NCBI RefSeq assembly: GCF_900129495.1
Contig: NZ_FQVX01000003.1
Location: 744,001-808,000 of the forward strand
Reading direction: 5' to 3'
Source: Geodermatophilus nigrescens
GTDB lineage: Bacteria; Actinomycetota; Actinomycetes; Mycobacteriales; Geodermatophilaceae
DNA length: 64,000 nucleotides
Positions 1-11,350 of the stretch are shown here, in pieces (position 1 is the stretch's first letter; every line of letters begins with the position of its first letter). The position numbers and the translations under genes are program-made. Under the pieces are notes generated by a model. The model ran no database searches, was not told the DNA's origin, and worked only from the letters and a program-made list of their open reading frames with translations.

Positions 1-689
1 ACACCGGGCCCAGCCGCGGCCGCGTCCTCGTCGTCGACGACGACGCCGCCCTCGCCGAGATGCTCGGCATCGTGCTGCGGCGCGAGGGCTACGACCCCGC
101 CTTCGTCTCCGACGGCAACCGCGCGGTGTCGGTGTTCCAGCAGACGCGCCCCGACATCGTCCTGCTCGACCTGATGCTGCCCGGCCGCAACGGCCTGCAG
201 ATCGCCCAGGACATCCGCGCCCAGTCCACCGTCCCGATCGTCATGCTCACCGCCAAGGGCGACACCATCGACGTCGTCCAGGGCCTCGAGGCCGGCGCCG
301 ACGACTACGTGACCAAGCCGTTCAAGCCCGTCGAGCTCGTCGCCCGGGTGCGCGCCCAGCTGCGCCGCGGGGAGACCGGCCAGGCCGAGTCCCTGGCGAT
401 CGGCGACGTGCAGATCGACGTCCCGGCCCACCAGGTGACCCGCGACGGCCAGCCGATCGCGCTCACCCCGCTGGAGTTCGACCTGCTGGTGGCCCTGGCC
501 CGCAAGCCGCGCCAGGTGTTCACCCGCGAGCTGCTGCTCGAGCAGGTGTGGGGCTACCGCCACGCGGCCGACACCCGGCTGGTCAACGTCCACGTGCAGC
601 GGCTGCGCGCCAAGATCGAGCGCGACCCGGAGAAGCCGGAGATCGTGCTGACCGTGCGCGGGGTGGGTTACAAGGCCGGCCCGCCGTGA
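1..689 (+). CDS. mtrA: MtrA response regulator (5' end outside window)
   Basis: OmpR/PhoB-family response regulator that pairs with MtrB and in actinobacteria controls cell-wall and division genes. The reading frame is open to the left edge, so the start lies outside; the first in-frame ATG at 60 is inside the receiver domain (the acidic stretch VVDDD precedes it). Visible receiver landmarks are the phospho-acceptor Asp in IVLLDLMLPG, the Thr in MLTAKG and the Lys in YVTKPF. The C-terminal half is a winged-helix DNA-binding domain ending in RGVGYKAGPP. The stop lies 4 bases before mtrB, and mtrA-mtrB-lpqB order is the classic actinobacterial arrangement, which makes the assignment secure. Confidence 0.96.
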   Translation, partial: TGPSRGRVLVVDDDAALAEMLGIVLRREGYDPAFVSDGNRAVSVFQQTRPDIVLLDLMLPGRNGLQIAQDIRAQSTVPIVMLTAKGDTIDVVQGLEAGADDYVTKPFKPVELVARVRAQLRRGETGQAESLAIGDVQIDVPAHQVTRDGQPIALTPLEFDLLVALARKPRQVFTRELLLEQVWGYRHAADTRLVNVHVQRLRAKIERDPEKPEIVLTVRGVGYKAGPP

Positions 690-693
690 CCGC

Positions 694-2469
694 ATGAGCA
701 CGACCGAGCGGGCCGCCGCACCGGCGGACGCCGAGGTCCTCGAGTCCCCCCGGTCGGCGGCGCGGCGCCGGCTGCCCCGGGACCTGCCGACCCTGCGGCG
801 CGGCGTGCGCCGGCGGGCCGGGCGGGCGCGCCGGATCAGCCGTGCCCTGCTGGCCGCGGCGCTGTCGGCCTGGCGCTCGTCGCTGCACGTGCGGATCGGC
901 GCGATCACGATGGTCGTCGCCGGCACCGTCGTCGTCATCGTCAGCCTGGTGCTGTTCAGCCAGATCCGCACCCAGCTGCTCACCGTCAAGCAGCAGGCGG
1001 CGATCGACCAGGTGCAGTCGGGCGTCTTCTACGCCCAGACCGAGGTGGTCGGCATCGCCGCCGGCGACGCCGCGAGCGTGCGGACCACGCTGGACCGCAC
1101 CGTGCAGCAGCTGCTCACCCGCGGCGGGTCGGCCGGCGACTTCGACGTCGTCATGGTCTACCGGGCCGGCGAGACCGAGCGGCCGCCCGCGGTCAGCCAG
1201 CGCGGCATCTACCCGGCGCTGCCCGACGGGCTGCGCGCCGACGTGCGCGGCGGCGGGCAGTCCTACCAGTACGCGATGGTCCCCAACGCCGCCGGCCAGG
1301 AGCGTCCGACGCTGCTCGTCGGCTCCCCGGTGCCCGGCGGCGCGTCGTCGTCCGGGCAGATCGAGCTGTACTACGCCTTCCCCCTCGACCAGGAGGAGGA
1401 GACGCTCTCGCTGATCCGCAGCACCGTGGCGATCAGCGGCATCGCGCTCACCCTGTTCGTCGCCGGCATCGGCGTGCTCGTCACCCGGCTGGTCGTCGAC
1501 CCGGTGCGCCGCGCGGCGGGCACCGCCCAGCGGCTGGCCGAGGGCCAGCTCGAGGAGCGGATGGCCGTGCGCGGCGAGGACGACCTCGCCCGGCTGGCCA
1601 CCAGCTTCAACGCGATGGCCGACAGCCTGCAGCGGCAGATCACCCAGCTCGAGGGCCTCTCGCAGCTGCAGCAGCGGTTCACCTCCGACGTCAGCCACGA
1701 GCTGCGCACCCCGCTCACCACGGTGCAGATGGCCGCCGACGTGCTGCACGAGTCGCGGGAGGACTTCGCGCCGCACGTGGCGCGGTCGGCCGAGCTGCTG
1801 CACGAGGAACTCGAGCGCTTCGAGCGGCTGCTGTCGGACCTGCTGGAGATCAGCCGCTACGACGCCGGCGCCGCCGTCCTGGACTGGGCGCCCACCGACC
1901 TCGCCGCCATCGTCGGCCGGGTCACCGACGGCATGTCCGCGCTGGCCGAGCGGCACGGCTGCGAGCTGCAGGTGACCTGCCCGCGCGACCCGGTGATCGC
2001 CGAGGTCGACGCCCGGCGGGTGGAGCGGATCCTGCGCAACCTCGTCGGCAACGCCATCGAGCACGGCAACGGCAAGCCGGTCGAGGTGACGCTCGCGGCC
2101 AACCGGACGGCGGCCGCGGTGACCGTCCGCGACCACGGGGTCGGCCTCACCTCCGCCGACGCCCAGCACGTGTTCGACCGGTTCTGGCGCGCCGACCCCT
2201 CCCGGGTGCGCACCGTCGGCGGCAGCGGCCTCGGCCTGTCGATCAGCCTGGAGGACGCGCGGCTGCACGGCGGCTGGCTGCAGGTGTGGGGACAGCCCGG
2301 CCTCGGCGCGCAGTTCCGGCTCACCGTCCCGCTGACGGCGGGCACCGACCTCACCAGTTCCCCGCTGCCGCTGCGGCCCACGATCGTGCGGCGCCCGGCC
2401 GGCGCGACGGCCCGGTCGGCCGCGCAGCCGGCGACCCGCCCGGCCCTCCCGGCGGTGTACCGGCCGTGA
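694..2469 (+). CDS. mtrB: MtrB sensor histidine kinase
   Basis: Membrane sensor kinase for MtrA. Order: cytoplasmic Arg-rich N-terminus, TM1 at about residues 67-90, an extracellular sensor region, TM2 at about 242-266, HAMP linker (about 266-318), dimerisation/phosphoacceptor domain with His335 in DVSHELRTPL, and an HATPase domain with N-box NLVGNAIEHGNG, G1 RDHGVGL, F-box FDRFWRAD and G2 GGSGLGLS. All catalytic motifs are intact. The ATG at 694 follows the mtrA stop by 4 bases. The end overlaps the lpqB GTG by 4 bases (GTGA), so the three genes are probably translationally coupled. Length 591 aa is normal for MtrB. Confidence 0.96.
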   Translation: MSTTERAAAPADAEVLESPRSAARRRLPRDLPTLRRGVRRRAGRARRISRALLAAALSAWRSSLHVRIGAITMVVAGTVVVIVSLVLFSQIRTQLLTVKQQAAIDQVQSGVFYAQTEVVGIAAGDAASVRTTLDRTVQQLLTRGGSAGDFDVVMVYRAGETERPPAVSQRGIYPALPDGLRADVRGGGQSYQYAMVPNAAGQERPTLLVGSPVPGGASSSGQIELYYAFPLDQEEETLSLIRSTVAISGIALTLFVAGIGVLVTRLVVDPVRRAAGTAQRLAEGQLEERMAVRGEDDLARLATSFNAMADSLQRQITQLEGLSQLQQRFTSDVSHELRTPLTTVQMAADVLHESREDFAPHVARSAELLHEELERFERLLSDLLEISRYDAGAAVLDWAPTDLAAIVGRVTDGMSALAERHGCELQVTCPRDPVIAEVDARRVERILRNLVGNAIEHGNGKPVEVTLAANRTAAAVTVRDHGVGLTSADAQHVFDRFWRADPSRVRTVGGSGLGLSISLEDARLHGGWLQVWGQPGLGAQFRLTVPLTAGTDLTSSPLPLRPTIVRRPAGATARSAAQPATRPALPAVYRP

Positions 2470-4181
2470 CCCGACGCCGCGCCGTCCTCGCCGCGCTCGT
2501 GCTGGGGCTGCTGACCGCCTGCTCCACGGTGCCCACCGGCTCCCCGCCGGTGCAGATCACCGAGGCGCCCACCCGGCCGGCCGGCGAGGTCGGCATCGAG
2601 CCGGTCGGGCCCGCCGCCGGCGCCTCCCCGGAGGAGATCGTGCGCGGCTTCGTCGACGCCGCCGCCAGCAGCGTGCAGCGCCACCCCGTCGCCCGCGACC
2701 ACCTCACCCCCGAGGCCGCGGCCTCCTGGTCCGACGAGTCGGGCATCACCCTCGTCGGCGCCGACTACGCCACGGTCACCGTCGAGGAGGGCACCGTCGC
2801 GCTGACCGGCGACCTGGTCGGCACGGTCGACCCGCGCGGGGTGTTCGAGGCCTCCGCCGGCCAGCCGTTCACCCACGAGTTCACGCTCACCGAGGTGGGC
2901 GGGCAGTGGCGGATCGCCAACCCGCCCGACGGCCTGGTCATGCTCGTGCCCGACTTCGAGCGGCTCTACGACGACCTCGCCGCCTACTTCGTCGACCCGA
3001 CCGGCCAGCGGGTCGTGCCCGACCGGCGCTACCTGCTCGGCGGCGGCGCCCAGCCGACGACGCTGGTGCAGCGCCTGCTCGACGGTCCCTCGCCCGCGCT
3101 GTCGGCGGGCGTGGGCAACGCCCTGTCGGGCGTGACGCTCACCCGGGCGGTCACCGTCTCGGGGGCCACCGTCACCGTCGACCTCGCCGGCCTCGACGAC
3201 CTGCCGGCTCCCCAGCTGTCCACCCTCTGCGCGCAGCTGGTCTGGACCCTCGACCAGCTCGACGGCGTGAGCTCCGTGGAGATCACCAGCGGCGGCGACC
3301 CCCTCCCGCTCGACGGCGTCCCGACCGTGCAGCGCACCGACGACTGGGCCGGCTCCAGCCCGGACTCCGTGCCCGCCGACGCCGCGGGCCACTACCTCGA
3401 CGGCGGCCGGCTCATGACCGTCGACGGCCGCCCGGCGCCCGGGCCGGCGGGGGAGGGCGCCTACGGGCTGGCCTCCGCGGCGGTGGCGGCCGATGCGCGC
3501 ACCAGCGCGCTGACCTCCATGGTCGGCGTCTCGGTCTCCGGGGGCACCGCCACCTTCCTGGCCGGCGAGTACGGCCGGGAGCTGGCCCCCGTGTTCACCG
3601 CAGGGCGGCTCTCGGTGCCGACGGTCGCCGCGACCCGACCGGAGTACTGGGTGGTCCGCGACGAGACGACCGTGGTGCGGGTGCCCGCCGGCGGCTCGCC
3701 GCAGCCGGTCAACGCGCCGACGCTGCCCCAGCAGGGACGCGCGACGGCGCTGCAGCTCTCGCCCGACGGCGTGCGGGCCGCGCTCGTCGTCGGCGCGGCC
3801 GACGGGTCCTCGCTGCTCGTGGGCACCGTCGTCCGCTCCGACGACGGCCCGGTCGCGCTGCGCGACCTGCGCGAGATCGCCCCGTCGCTGACCGGCGTCA
3901 CCGACGTCGCCTGGCGCGACGCGGGCACCCTCGTCGTCCTCGCGGCCGCCGGCGGGGAGGACGGCACGGTGCCCTACGAGGTCGGCGTCGACGGCTGGGG
4001 CCTCACGGAGGTGCCCACCGCGGGCCTGCCCAGCCAGCCGACCGCGGTGGCGGCCGCGCCCGGCCAGCAGCCGCTGGTCAGCGCGGGCGGGTCGGTCTGG
4101 GTGCTGGCCGGCGGCACGTGGGTGACGCTGGTGCGCGGGCAGCAGCCGGTGCCCGGCATCGAGCCCTTCTACCCCGTCTGA
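2466..4181 (+). CDS. lpqB: LpqB lipoprotein, MtrAB accessory protein
   Basis: Surface lipoprotein known to interact with the MtrB sensor domain and modulate MtrA signalling. GTG at 2466 overlaps the mtrB stop; the N-terminus is a lipoprotein signal peptide with lipobox LLTAC, lipidated Cys19. Then follow an N-terminal domain, a GerMN domain around residues 180-270 and a C-terminal beta-propeller-like region, in 571 aa. An upstream in-frame start at 2286 would put about 60 residues in front of the signal peptide and is rejected. A small 7-bp-stem hairpin follows at 4192-4208 before the comF-like gene. Confidence 0.94.
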   Translation: MTRRRAVLAALVLGLLTACSTVPTGSPPVQITEAPTRPAGEVGIEPVGPAAGASPEEIVRGFVDAAASSVQRHPVARDHLTPEAAASWSDESGITLVGADYATVTVEEGTVALTGDLVGTVDPRGVFEASAGQPFTHEFTLTEVGGQWRIANPPDGLVMLVPDFERLYDDLAAYFVDPTGQRVVPDRRYLLGGGAQPTTLVQRLLDGPSPALSAGVGNALSGVTLTRAVTVSGATVTVDLAGLDDLPAPQLSTLCAQLVWTLDQLDGVSSVEITSGGDPLPLDGVPTVQRTDDWAGSSPDSVPADAAGHYLDGGRLMTVDGRPAPGPAGEGAYGLASAAVAADARTSALTSMVGVSVSGGTATFLAGEYGRELAPVFTAGRLSVPTVAATRPEYWVVRDETTVVRVPAGGSPQPVNAPTLPQQGRATALQLSPDGVRAALVVGAADGSSLLVGTVVRSDDGPVALRDLREIAPSLTGVTDVAWRDAGTLVVLAAAGGEDGTVPYEVGVDGWGLTEVPTAGLPSQPTAVAAAPGQQPLVSAGGSVWVLAGGTWVTLVRGQQPVPGIEPFYPV

Positions 4182-4191
4182 GTCCACAGAT

Positions 4192-4208
4192 CGGGCGGCG
4201 CCCGCCCG
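4192..4208 (+). terminator. Short hairpin after lpqB
   Basis: Arms CGGGCGG and CCGCCCG with a 3-base loop lie 10 bases after the lpqB stop and upstream of the ComF-like gene. No T-tract follows. It could attenuate read-through or stabilise the 3' end, but short GC-rich stems are common here, so the call is weak. Confidence 0.3.
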
Positions 4209-4238
4209 CCACGGCCGCGCCGGCCGGAGGGTGGCGGA

Positions 4239-4991
4239 GTGCGCGCGCTCGCGGCGGCCCTCGCCGACCTGGTGCTGCCGCGCACCTGCGCCGGCTGCGG
4301 CGTGCCCGGGCCGGTGCTGTGCCGCCGCTGCGCGGGACTGCTCGCCCGCCCGCGGGAGGCCGCGCCGCGCCGCGTGCCGTGGGGGATGCCGCCGACCGTC
4401 GCGGCGGGCGCCTACGCCGGGCCGGTGCGCCCGGCGGTGGTGGCGTTCAAGGAGCGCGGCCGCGCGGAGCTGGCCGGGCCGCTGGGCGCCGCGCTGGCCC
4501 TCGCCGTCGCCGTGCACGCCACGCTGCTGCCCGGCCGCCCGGTGGTGCTCGTGCCGGTCCCGGCCACCCGGGCCGCGCTGCGCGAGCGGGGCCGTGACCA
4601 CGTGCGGGAGCTGGCCGGCGCCGCCGTCGCGGAGCTGCGGGCCGCCGGGGTGGAGGCGGCCGAGGCGCGGCTGCTCGCCCGCGCCGGCCGGGTCCGCGAC
4701 TCGGCCGGGCTGACGGTGGCGCAGCGCCGGGCCAACCTCGCCGGCACCTTCGCCGCCCGGGGTGCGGCGCCGCCCGGGGCGCTGCTCGTGGTGGTCGACG
4801 ACGTCGTCACCAGCGGCACCACGCTCACCGCGGCGGCGGGCGTGCTGGCCGCGACACGCCCGGACGGCGACACGCCGGTGCTCGGTGCCGTCGTCGCCGC
4901 GACGCCACGGCCGGTCCTCCCGCGCGTTCCCGCGGCGCCACCAGCGGTCCCGTCCCGGGGCGCGCGCACCGGTCCCCGGCGCCCCGGCTGA
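4239..4991 (+). CDS. ComF-family phosphoribosyltransferase-like protein
   Basis: Homologue of ComF/GntX. The N-terminal zinc-finger-like segment has CAGC and CRRC cysteine pairs (residues about 13-31). The C-terminal type I phosphoribosyltransferase domain has the PRPP-binding loop VVVDDVVTSGTT at about residues 186-197. In competent bacteria ComF helps DNA uptake; in actinobacteria the role is not settled. The GTG at 4239 is preceded by GGAGG about 10 bases upstream. The same lpqB-comF-hpf order occurs in mycobacteria (Rv3244c-Rv3241c), supporting orthology. The last 30 residues or so are Pro/Arg-rich and look unstructured. Confidence 0.88.
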   Translation: MRALAAALADLVLPRTCAGCGVPGPVLCRRCAGLLARPREAAPRRVPWGMPPTVAAGAYAGPVRPAVVAFKERGRAELAGPLGAALALAVAVHATLLPGRPVVLVPVPATRAALRERGRDHVRELAGAAVAELRAAGVEAAEARLLARAGRVRDSAGLTVAQRRANLAGTFAARGAAPPGALLVVVDDVVTSGTTLTAAAGVLAATRPDGDTPVLGAVVAATPRPVLPRVPAAPPAVPSRGARTGPRRPG

Positions 4992-5019
4992 TCGACTGTC
5001 CCGGCAACGTGACAGCGAC

Positions 5020-5025
5020 TAGCGT
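5020..5025 (+). promoter_or_regulatory. Predicted -10 element for hpf
   Basis: TAGCGT fits the actinobacterial TANNNT consensus. It would place the transcription start near 5032, giving a leader of about 27 nt with a Shine-Dalgarno sequence (GGGAGG) before the ATG at 5059. A GTGAC / GTCAC half-site pair (5009-5013 and 5033-5037) flanks it; its meaning is unknown. Confidence 0.5.
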
Positions 5026-5058
5026 GCCATTGGTCACACCCGACGACCGGGAGGTCCT

Positions 5059-5748
5059 ATGGAGATCGTGGTCCGTGGCCGCAACGTCGAGGTGCCGGAG
5101 CACTTCCGGCAGCACGTCGAGGACAAGGTCGGCCAGCTCGAGAGATTCGACGGCAAGCTGTCCCGCATCGACGTCGAGTTGTTCCACGAGAAGAACCCCC
5201 GCCAGTCCGCCAGCTGCCAGCGCGTCGAGATCACGCTGCGCGGCAAGGGACCCGTGGTCCGCGCCGAGGCCAGTGCGCCGGACTTCTACGCCGCGCTCGA
5301 CCTGAGCTGCGGCAAGCTCGACAACCGCCTGCGCCGGGCCAACGACCGGCGCCGCGTGCACCACGGCCGGAGGACCCCGGCCAGCGTGCGCGTGGGCGGC
5401 GGCCCGGCCGACGCCGCGCCGCTGGCCACCCCCTCGCTCGGCCTCGCCGACGGCGCCCTCGACCGGTTCGCCGACAGCGAGCCGGCGGTCACCGACCTCG
5501 ACGAGCACCTGCCGGGGCAGATCGTCCGGGAGAAGCACCACCCGGCCACCCCGATGACCGTCGACCAGGCCCTGCACGAGATGGAGCTCGTGGGGCACGA
5601 CTTCTTCCTCTTCCACTGCGCCGACACCGGGCAGCCGACCGTCGTCTACCGGCGGCACGCCTTCGACTACGGCCTCATCCGGCTCGTCGACCAGCCGCTC
5701 GGCGCGGCCGCGGCCCCGGCGGCCGAGCCCGCCGCCGTCCCGCGCTGA
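5059..5748 (+). CDS. hpf: Long-form ribosome hibernation promoting factor
   Basis: Binds the 30S decoding region and drives 100S ribosome dimers in stationary phase or stress. The N-terminal S30AE/YfiA domain (about residues 1-100, starting MEIVVRGRNVEVPEHF) is followed by a Pro/Ala linker and the C-terminal dimerisation domain (about 165-218, with MTVDQALHEMELVGHDFFLF and TVVYRRHAFDYGLI). The two-domain architecture at 229 aa marks the long form, which acts alone without RMF. ATG 5059 has a strong GGGAGG site. It has its own predicted promoter, consistent with growth-phase control independent of comF. A 30-bp palindrome follows the gene. Confidence 0.95.
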   Translation: MEIVVRGRNVEVPEHFRQHVEDKVGQLERFDGKLSRIDVELFHEKNPRQSASCQRVEITLRGKGPVVRAEASAPDFYAALDLSCGKLDNRLRRANDRRRVHHGRRTPASVRVGGGPADAAPLATPSLGLADGALDRFADSEPAVTDLDEHLPGQIVREKHHPATPMTVDQALHEMELVGHDFFLFHCADTGQPTVVYRRHAFDYGLIRLVDQPLGAAAAPAAEPAAVPR

Positions 5749-5754
5749 CCCGGG

Positions 5755-5784
5755 GGCAGGGGCCCGGGATCCCGGGCCCCTGCC
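5755..5784. terminator. Perfect 30-bp palindrome, bidirectional terminator
   Basis: Arms of 15 bases each (GGCAGGGGCCCGGGA and its exact complement) with no spacer lie between the convergent hpf and acetyltransferase genes, 6 bases after one stop and directly abutting the other. Position and symmetry suit a terminator for both strands, without a T-tract as is usual in high-GC actinobacteria. Confidence 0.75.
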
Positions 5785-6336
5785 TCAGTCGGTCGCCAGC
5801 CGCCCGAACAGCACCGCGTCGGAGTAGCGGCCGTCGCGCAGCGGCAGGCAGCCGCGCACCACGCCCTCCTCGGTGAACCGGGCGCGCCGGGCGACCGCCT
5901 GCGAGGCGGCGTTGTCCACGTCGACGACGAGGTGCACCCGCGGCGCACCGTGCGCGAACGCCCAGCCGGCGAGGCCGGCGGCGACCTCGGCCGCGAAACC
6001 GCGGCGGCGCGCCCAGGGCGCCACCGAGTAGCCGATCTCGGGGCCCAGGTGCCGGGCGCCGCCGAGCAGCAGGCCGCCGGTGCCCACGAACCCGCCGTCG
6101 GCCTCGGCCACCACCGGCAGGCCGGTGCCCTCGGCGCGCTGCCGCAGCACCGTGTCCAGGAACGCGCGGGCGTCGTCCTCGGTGTAGGGGACCGGCGCCC
6201 CGGTGACCCAGCGCTGCGTCTCGGGGTCCTGCATCGCGCGGGTCACCGCGGCGGCGTCATCCGTGGTCGGCGGGCGCAGCACCAGGCGGGCGGTGCGCAC
6301 CACCGCGGTGGTCAGGTCGGTGCCGGAGAGGTCCAC
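5785..6336 (-). CDS. GNAT acetyltransferase, RimJ/RimL type
   Basis: Acetyltransferase of the RimL-like Acetyltransf_3 group: N-terminal VRTARLVLRPPTTDD, central IGYSVAPWARRRGFAAE (acetyl-CoA loop, R-R-G-F-A variant of the Q/RxxGxG/A signature, about residue 108) and C-terminal NAASQAVARRARF. Substrate unknown; family members acetylate protein N-termini or small amines. It starts at GTG 6336, 10 bases after the upstream oxidase stop, so the two genes form a short minus-strand operon. An ATG at 6350 overlapping that stop is out of frame. Confidence 0.85.
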   Translation of the reverse strand: MDLSGTDLTTAVVRTARLVLRPPTTDDAAAVTRAMQDPETQRWVTGAPVPYTEDDARAFLDTVLRQRAEGTGLPVVAEADGGFVGTGGLLLGGARHLGPEIGYSVAPWARRRGFAAEVAAGLAGWAFAHGAPRVHLVVDVDNAASQAVARRARFTEEGVVRGCLPLRDGRYSDAVLFGRLATD

Positions 6337-6346
6337 CAGACGATCG

Positions 6347-6739
6347 TCATGCGTTGCCCAGCACCCGGTCGACCGAGATCTCGATGACGACCCGCGCCGG
6401 GTTCTCCCGCGGCTGCCGGTAGCGGCGGGCGTAGCGGGCCTCGGCGTCGGCGACCGACGCCGGGTCGTCGCGCACGACCGCCGCCCCCTCCAGGGTCAGC
6501 CAGCGCCGGCCGTCGACCTGGCAGACGGCCACCCGCGACTGCCCGGCCCGCACGTGCCGGGCCTTGGCCGACGTGCCGGAGGTGATCACCCGGGCCGTGG
6601 CGGTGTCCGGGTCGAAGGTGACGCCGACCGGCACGACGTGCGGGCTGCCGTCGGCGCGCAGCGTGGTGAGCGTGGCCAGGTGCCGCTCGGTGAGGAAGGT
6701 GAGCAGGTCCGGCGCGAGGTCGTGCGGATCGTGGGCCAC
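6347..6739 (-). CDS. PPOX-class F420/flavin-dependent oxidoreductase
   Basis: Split-beta-barrel protein of the pyridoxamine-5'-phosphate-oxidase-like superfamily, resembling actinobacterial F420-dependent reductases of the Rv1155 type: [20 protein letters not shown] near the N-terminus and [19 protein letters not shown] in the cofactor region. Size (130 aa) fits the single-domain class. Cofactor F420 versus FMN cannot be decided by eye. GTG 6739 has no Shine-Dalgarno; a TAACCT box ends 6 bases upstream, so the mRNA is probably leaderless. It is divergent from the SDR gene at 6782. Confidence 0.82.
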   Translation of the reverse strand: MAHDPHDLAPDLLTFLTERHLATLTTLRADGSPHVVPVGVTFDPDTATARVITSGTSAKARHVRAGQSRVAVCQVDGRRWLTLEGAAVVRDDPASVADAEARYARRYRQPRENPARVVIEISVDRVLGNA

Positions 6740-6745
6740 GCCGAG

Positions 6746-6751
6746 AGGTTA
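6746..6751 (-). promoter_or_regulatory. -10 element for leaderless oxidoreductase gene
   Basis: On the minus strand TAACCT is followed by 6 bases and then the GTG at 6739. The spacing puts the transcription start at or next to the start codon. Confidence 0.6.
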
Positions 6752-6781
6752 GGTCGCCGCGGCGGCGGGCACCGGCGGCCC

Positions 6782-7483
6782 GTGGAGCTGACCGGGGCGA
6801 AGGTGCTGGTGGCGGGCGCGACCGGGGTGCTCGGCGGGGCGCTGGCCCGCGCGCTCGCCGACGCCGGGGCACGGGTGGCGCTCGCCGGGCGGGACGGCGG
6901 CCGGCTGGAGGCGCTGGCCGCGGAGCTCGGCGGTGCGCCCGCGTCCGCCGTGGACGCCGTCGACGTCGACGCCGTGCGGGCCGCGGTCGACGCCGCCGCG
7001 GGGGCGCTGGGCGGGCTCGACGCCGTCGTCGTCGCCTGGGGCGTGGTGGCCTTCGGCCCGGCCGCCGACGCCGACGACGCGGTCACCGAGGAGCTGTTCG
7101 CCGTCAACGCGCTCGCGCCGATGAGCCTGGTCCGCGCCGCGCTGCCCCACCTCGCCGACGGCGGGGCGGTGGTCCTGCTGTCGGCGGTCGTGGCCGACGC
7201 GCCGACCCTCGGCATGGCCGAGTACTCGGCGAGCAAGGCGGCGCTGTCGGCCTGGGCGTCGGTGCTGCGGCGCGAGCTGCGCGGCCGGTCGGTGGCCGTG
7301 CTGGACGTGCGCCCGCCGCACGTCGACACCGGCCTGGTCGACCGCGCCCTGGCCGGGACGCCGCCGCGGCTGCCCGCCGGGCACGACCGCGGCGAGGTGG
7401 TGGCCGCGGTGCTCGACGGCATGCGGCAGGGCGCGCGGGAGGTCGTCGTCGACCCGCGCGAGAGGCGCCTCGTCGTCCGCTGA
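6782..7483 (+). CDS. Short-chain dehydrogenase/reductase
   Basis: Classical SDR, 233 aa from GTG 6782. Cofactor loop GATGVLGG at about residues 11-18 (TGxxxGxG type), LLSAVV with the catalytic Ser region, and the active-site Y-S-A-S-K motif (about residues 146-150). Substrate is unknown. The open frame runs upstream to 6203 but covers the oppositely oriented oxidase, and the Rossmann fold begins right after the chosen start. Divergent from the PPOX gene; the start region has no clear Shine-Dalgarno. Confidence 0.85.
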   Translation: MELTGAKVLVAGATGVLGGALARALADAGARVALAGRDGGRLEALAAELGGAPASAVDAVDVDAVRAAVDAAAGALGGLDAVVVAWGVVAFGPAADADDAVTEELFAVNALAPMSLVRAALPHLADGGAVVLLSAVVADAPTLGMAEYSASKAALSAWASVLRRELRGRSVAVLDVRPPHVDTGLVDRALAGTPPRLPAGHDRGEVVAAVLDGMRQGAREVVVDPRERRLVVR

Positions 7484-7540
7484 CCTGCGGATGGGCCGGG
7501 AGGGTACGTGCGGCGTCCCCGGCACGCCGGGTGGGCCGCC

Positions 7541-7546
7541 TACGCT
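7541..7546 (+). promoter_or_regulatory. -10 element for leaderless secA
   Basis: TACGCT, then 6 bases, then GTG 7553. This favours GTG 7553 over the adjacent GTG 7556 and indicates a leaderless or near-leaderless secA transcript. Confidence 0.6.
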
Positions 7547-7552
7547 GGGGTC

Positions 7553-10639
<3,087 letters not shown>

Positions 10640-10653
10640 CCGCTCCCCGCAGC

Positions 10654-10696
10654 CGACGGCGCCCCGCCGACCTCCGTGGTCGGCGGGGCGCCGTCG
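10654..10696. terminator. Strong hairpin terminator after secA
   Basis: Perfect 19-bp stem (CGACGGCGCCCCGCCGACC and complement) with a 5-base loop, 14 bases after the secA stop and 15 bases before the 3' end of the convergent DedA-like gene. It probably serves both strands. Confidence 0.85.
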
Positions 10697-10711
10697 TGTG
10701 CGGGGCGGTGC

Positions 10712-11350
10712 TCAGGCCGGGCGCGGTCCCGCCCGGCGCGCCCCGGCCCGCCGCCGGACGAGGAGGACGGCGGTCGCGACCACGAGCAGCGGGAGGCCGA
10801 GCGCGGTGGAGGCGCTGCGGACCAGCGGCAGCGCGGAGGACGCCAGCGCGCCGGCCGACACGAGGCACGACGCCCAGACCAGCGCCGCCGGGACGGTCCC
10901 GCGGAGCATCTCGGCGGGGTGCACCCCGGCCCGGGCGGCGACACGGGGGGCGAGCGTGCGCGCCCCGGCGACGAACTGGGCCGCGGCCGCCGCCCGCACC
11001 GGCCCGCGGCCGACCGCCTCGACCCAGGGCGCGGTCAGCCGCTCGGCGAGGGCGCGCGCCCGCGCGGGGAGCAGCCGGCCGAGCGGTCCCGCCGTCGGCA
11101 GCAGGGACCCCGGCCCGCCGCGGGCGGCGGCCCGGTGCCCCAGGGCCGCACCCAGGACGGTGGCCCCCGCCGCCGTCAGCACGGCCGCCGCCGGGGAGAA
11201 CGCGCCGGCGCCGGCCAGCACGCCCAGCCCCAGGACCAGCGACGACGCCGGCATCACGACGCCGACCAGCAGGCCCGCCTCCGCCGTCAGGAGGACGGCG
11301 ACGAGCACCGCCGTCCCGGCGGCGGACGGGTCGGCAGCCCAGCCGCTCAC
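10712..11350 (-). CDS. DedA/SNARE-associated family membrane protein
   Basis: Integral membrane protein of 212 aa resembling DedA: segments TAEAGLLVGVVMPASSLVLGLGVL, a following hydrophobic segment with GATVLGAALGH, and the family-like AQFVAGARTLAPRVAARAGV then a last hydrophobic pair. DedA proteins are linked to phospholipid flipping and proton-motive-force homeostasis. GTG 11350 overlaps the methyltransferase stop (GTGA), so it is coupled to a putative phospholipid-related methyltransferase. The longer frame to 11608 lies inside that gene and is rejected. Membership is by pattern, not search. Confidence 0.75.
   Translation of the reverse strand: MSGWAADPSAAGTAVLVAVLLTAEAGLLVGVVMPASSLVLGLGVLAGAGAFSPAAAVLTAAGATVLGAALGHRAAARGGPGSLLPTAGPLGRLLPARARALAERLTAPWVEAVGRGPVRAAAAAQFVAGARTLAPRVAARAGVHPAEMLRGTVPAALVWASCLVSAGALASSALPLVRSASTALGLPLLVVATAVLLVRRRAGARRAGPRPA

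Noticed and set aside
5009-5037. GTGAC-N19-GTCAC as a CRP/GlxR operator in front of hpf
   Set aside because: Spacing is too long for the TGTGA-N6-TCACA site; noted only as a weak dyad.
6203-6781. SDR gene start at 6203
   Set aside because: The extra 193 codons cover the opposite-strand acetyltransferase and oxidase genes; the Rossmann motif begins just after GTG 6782.
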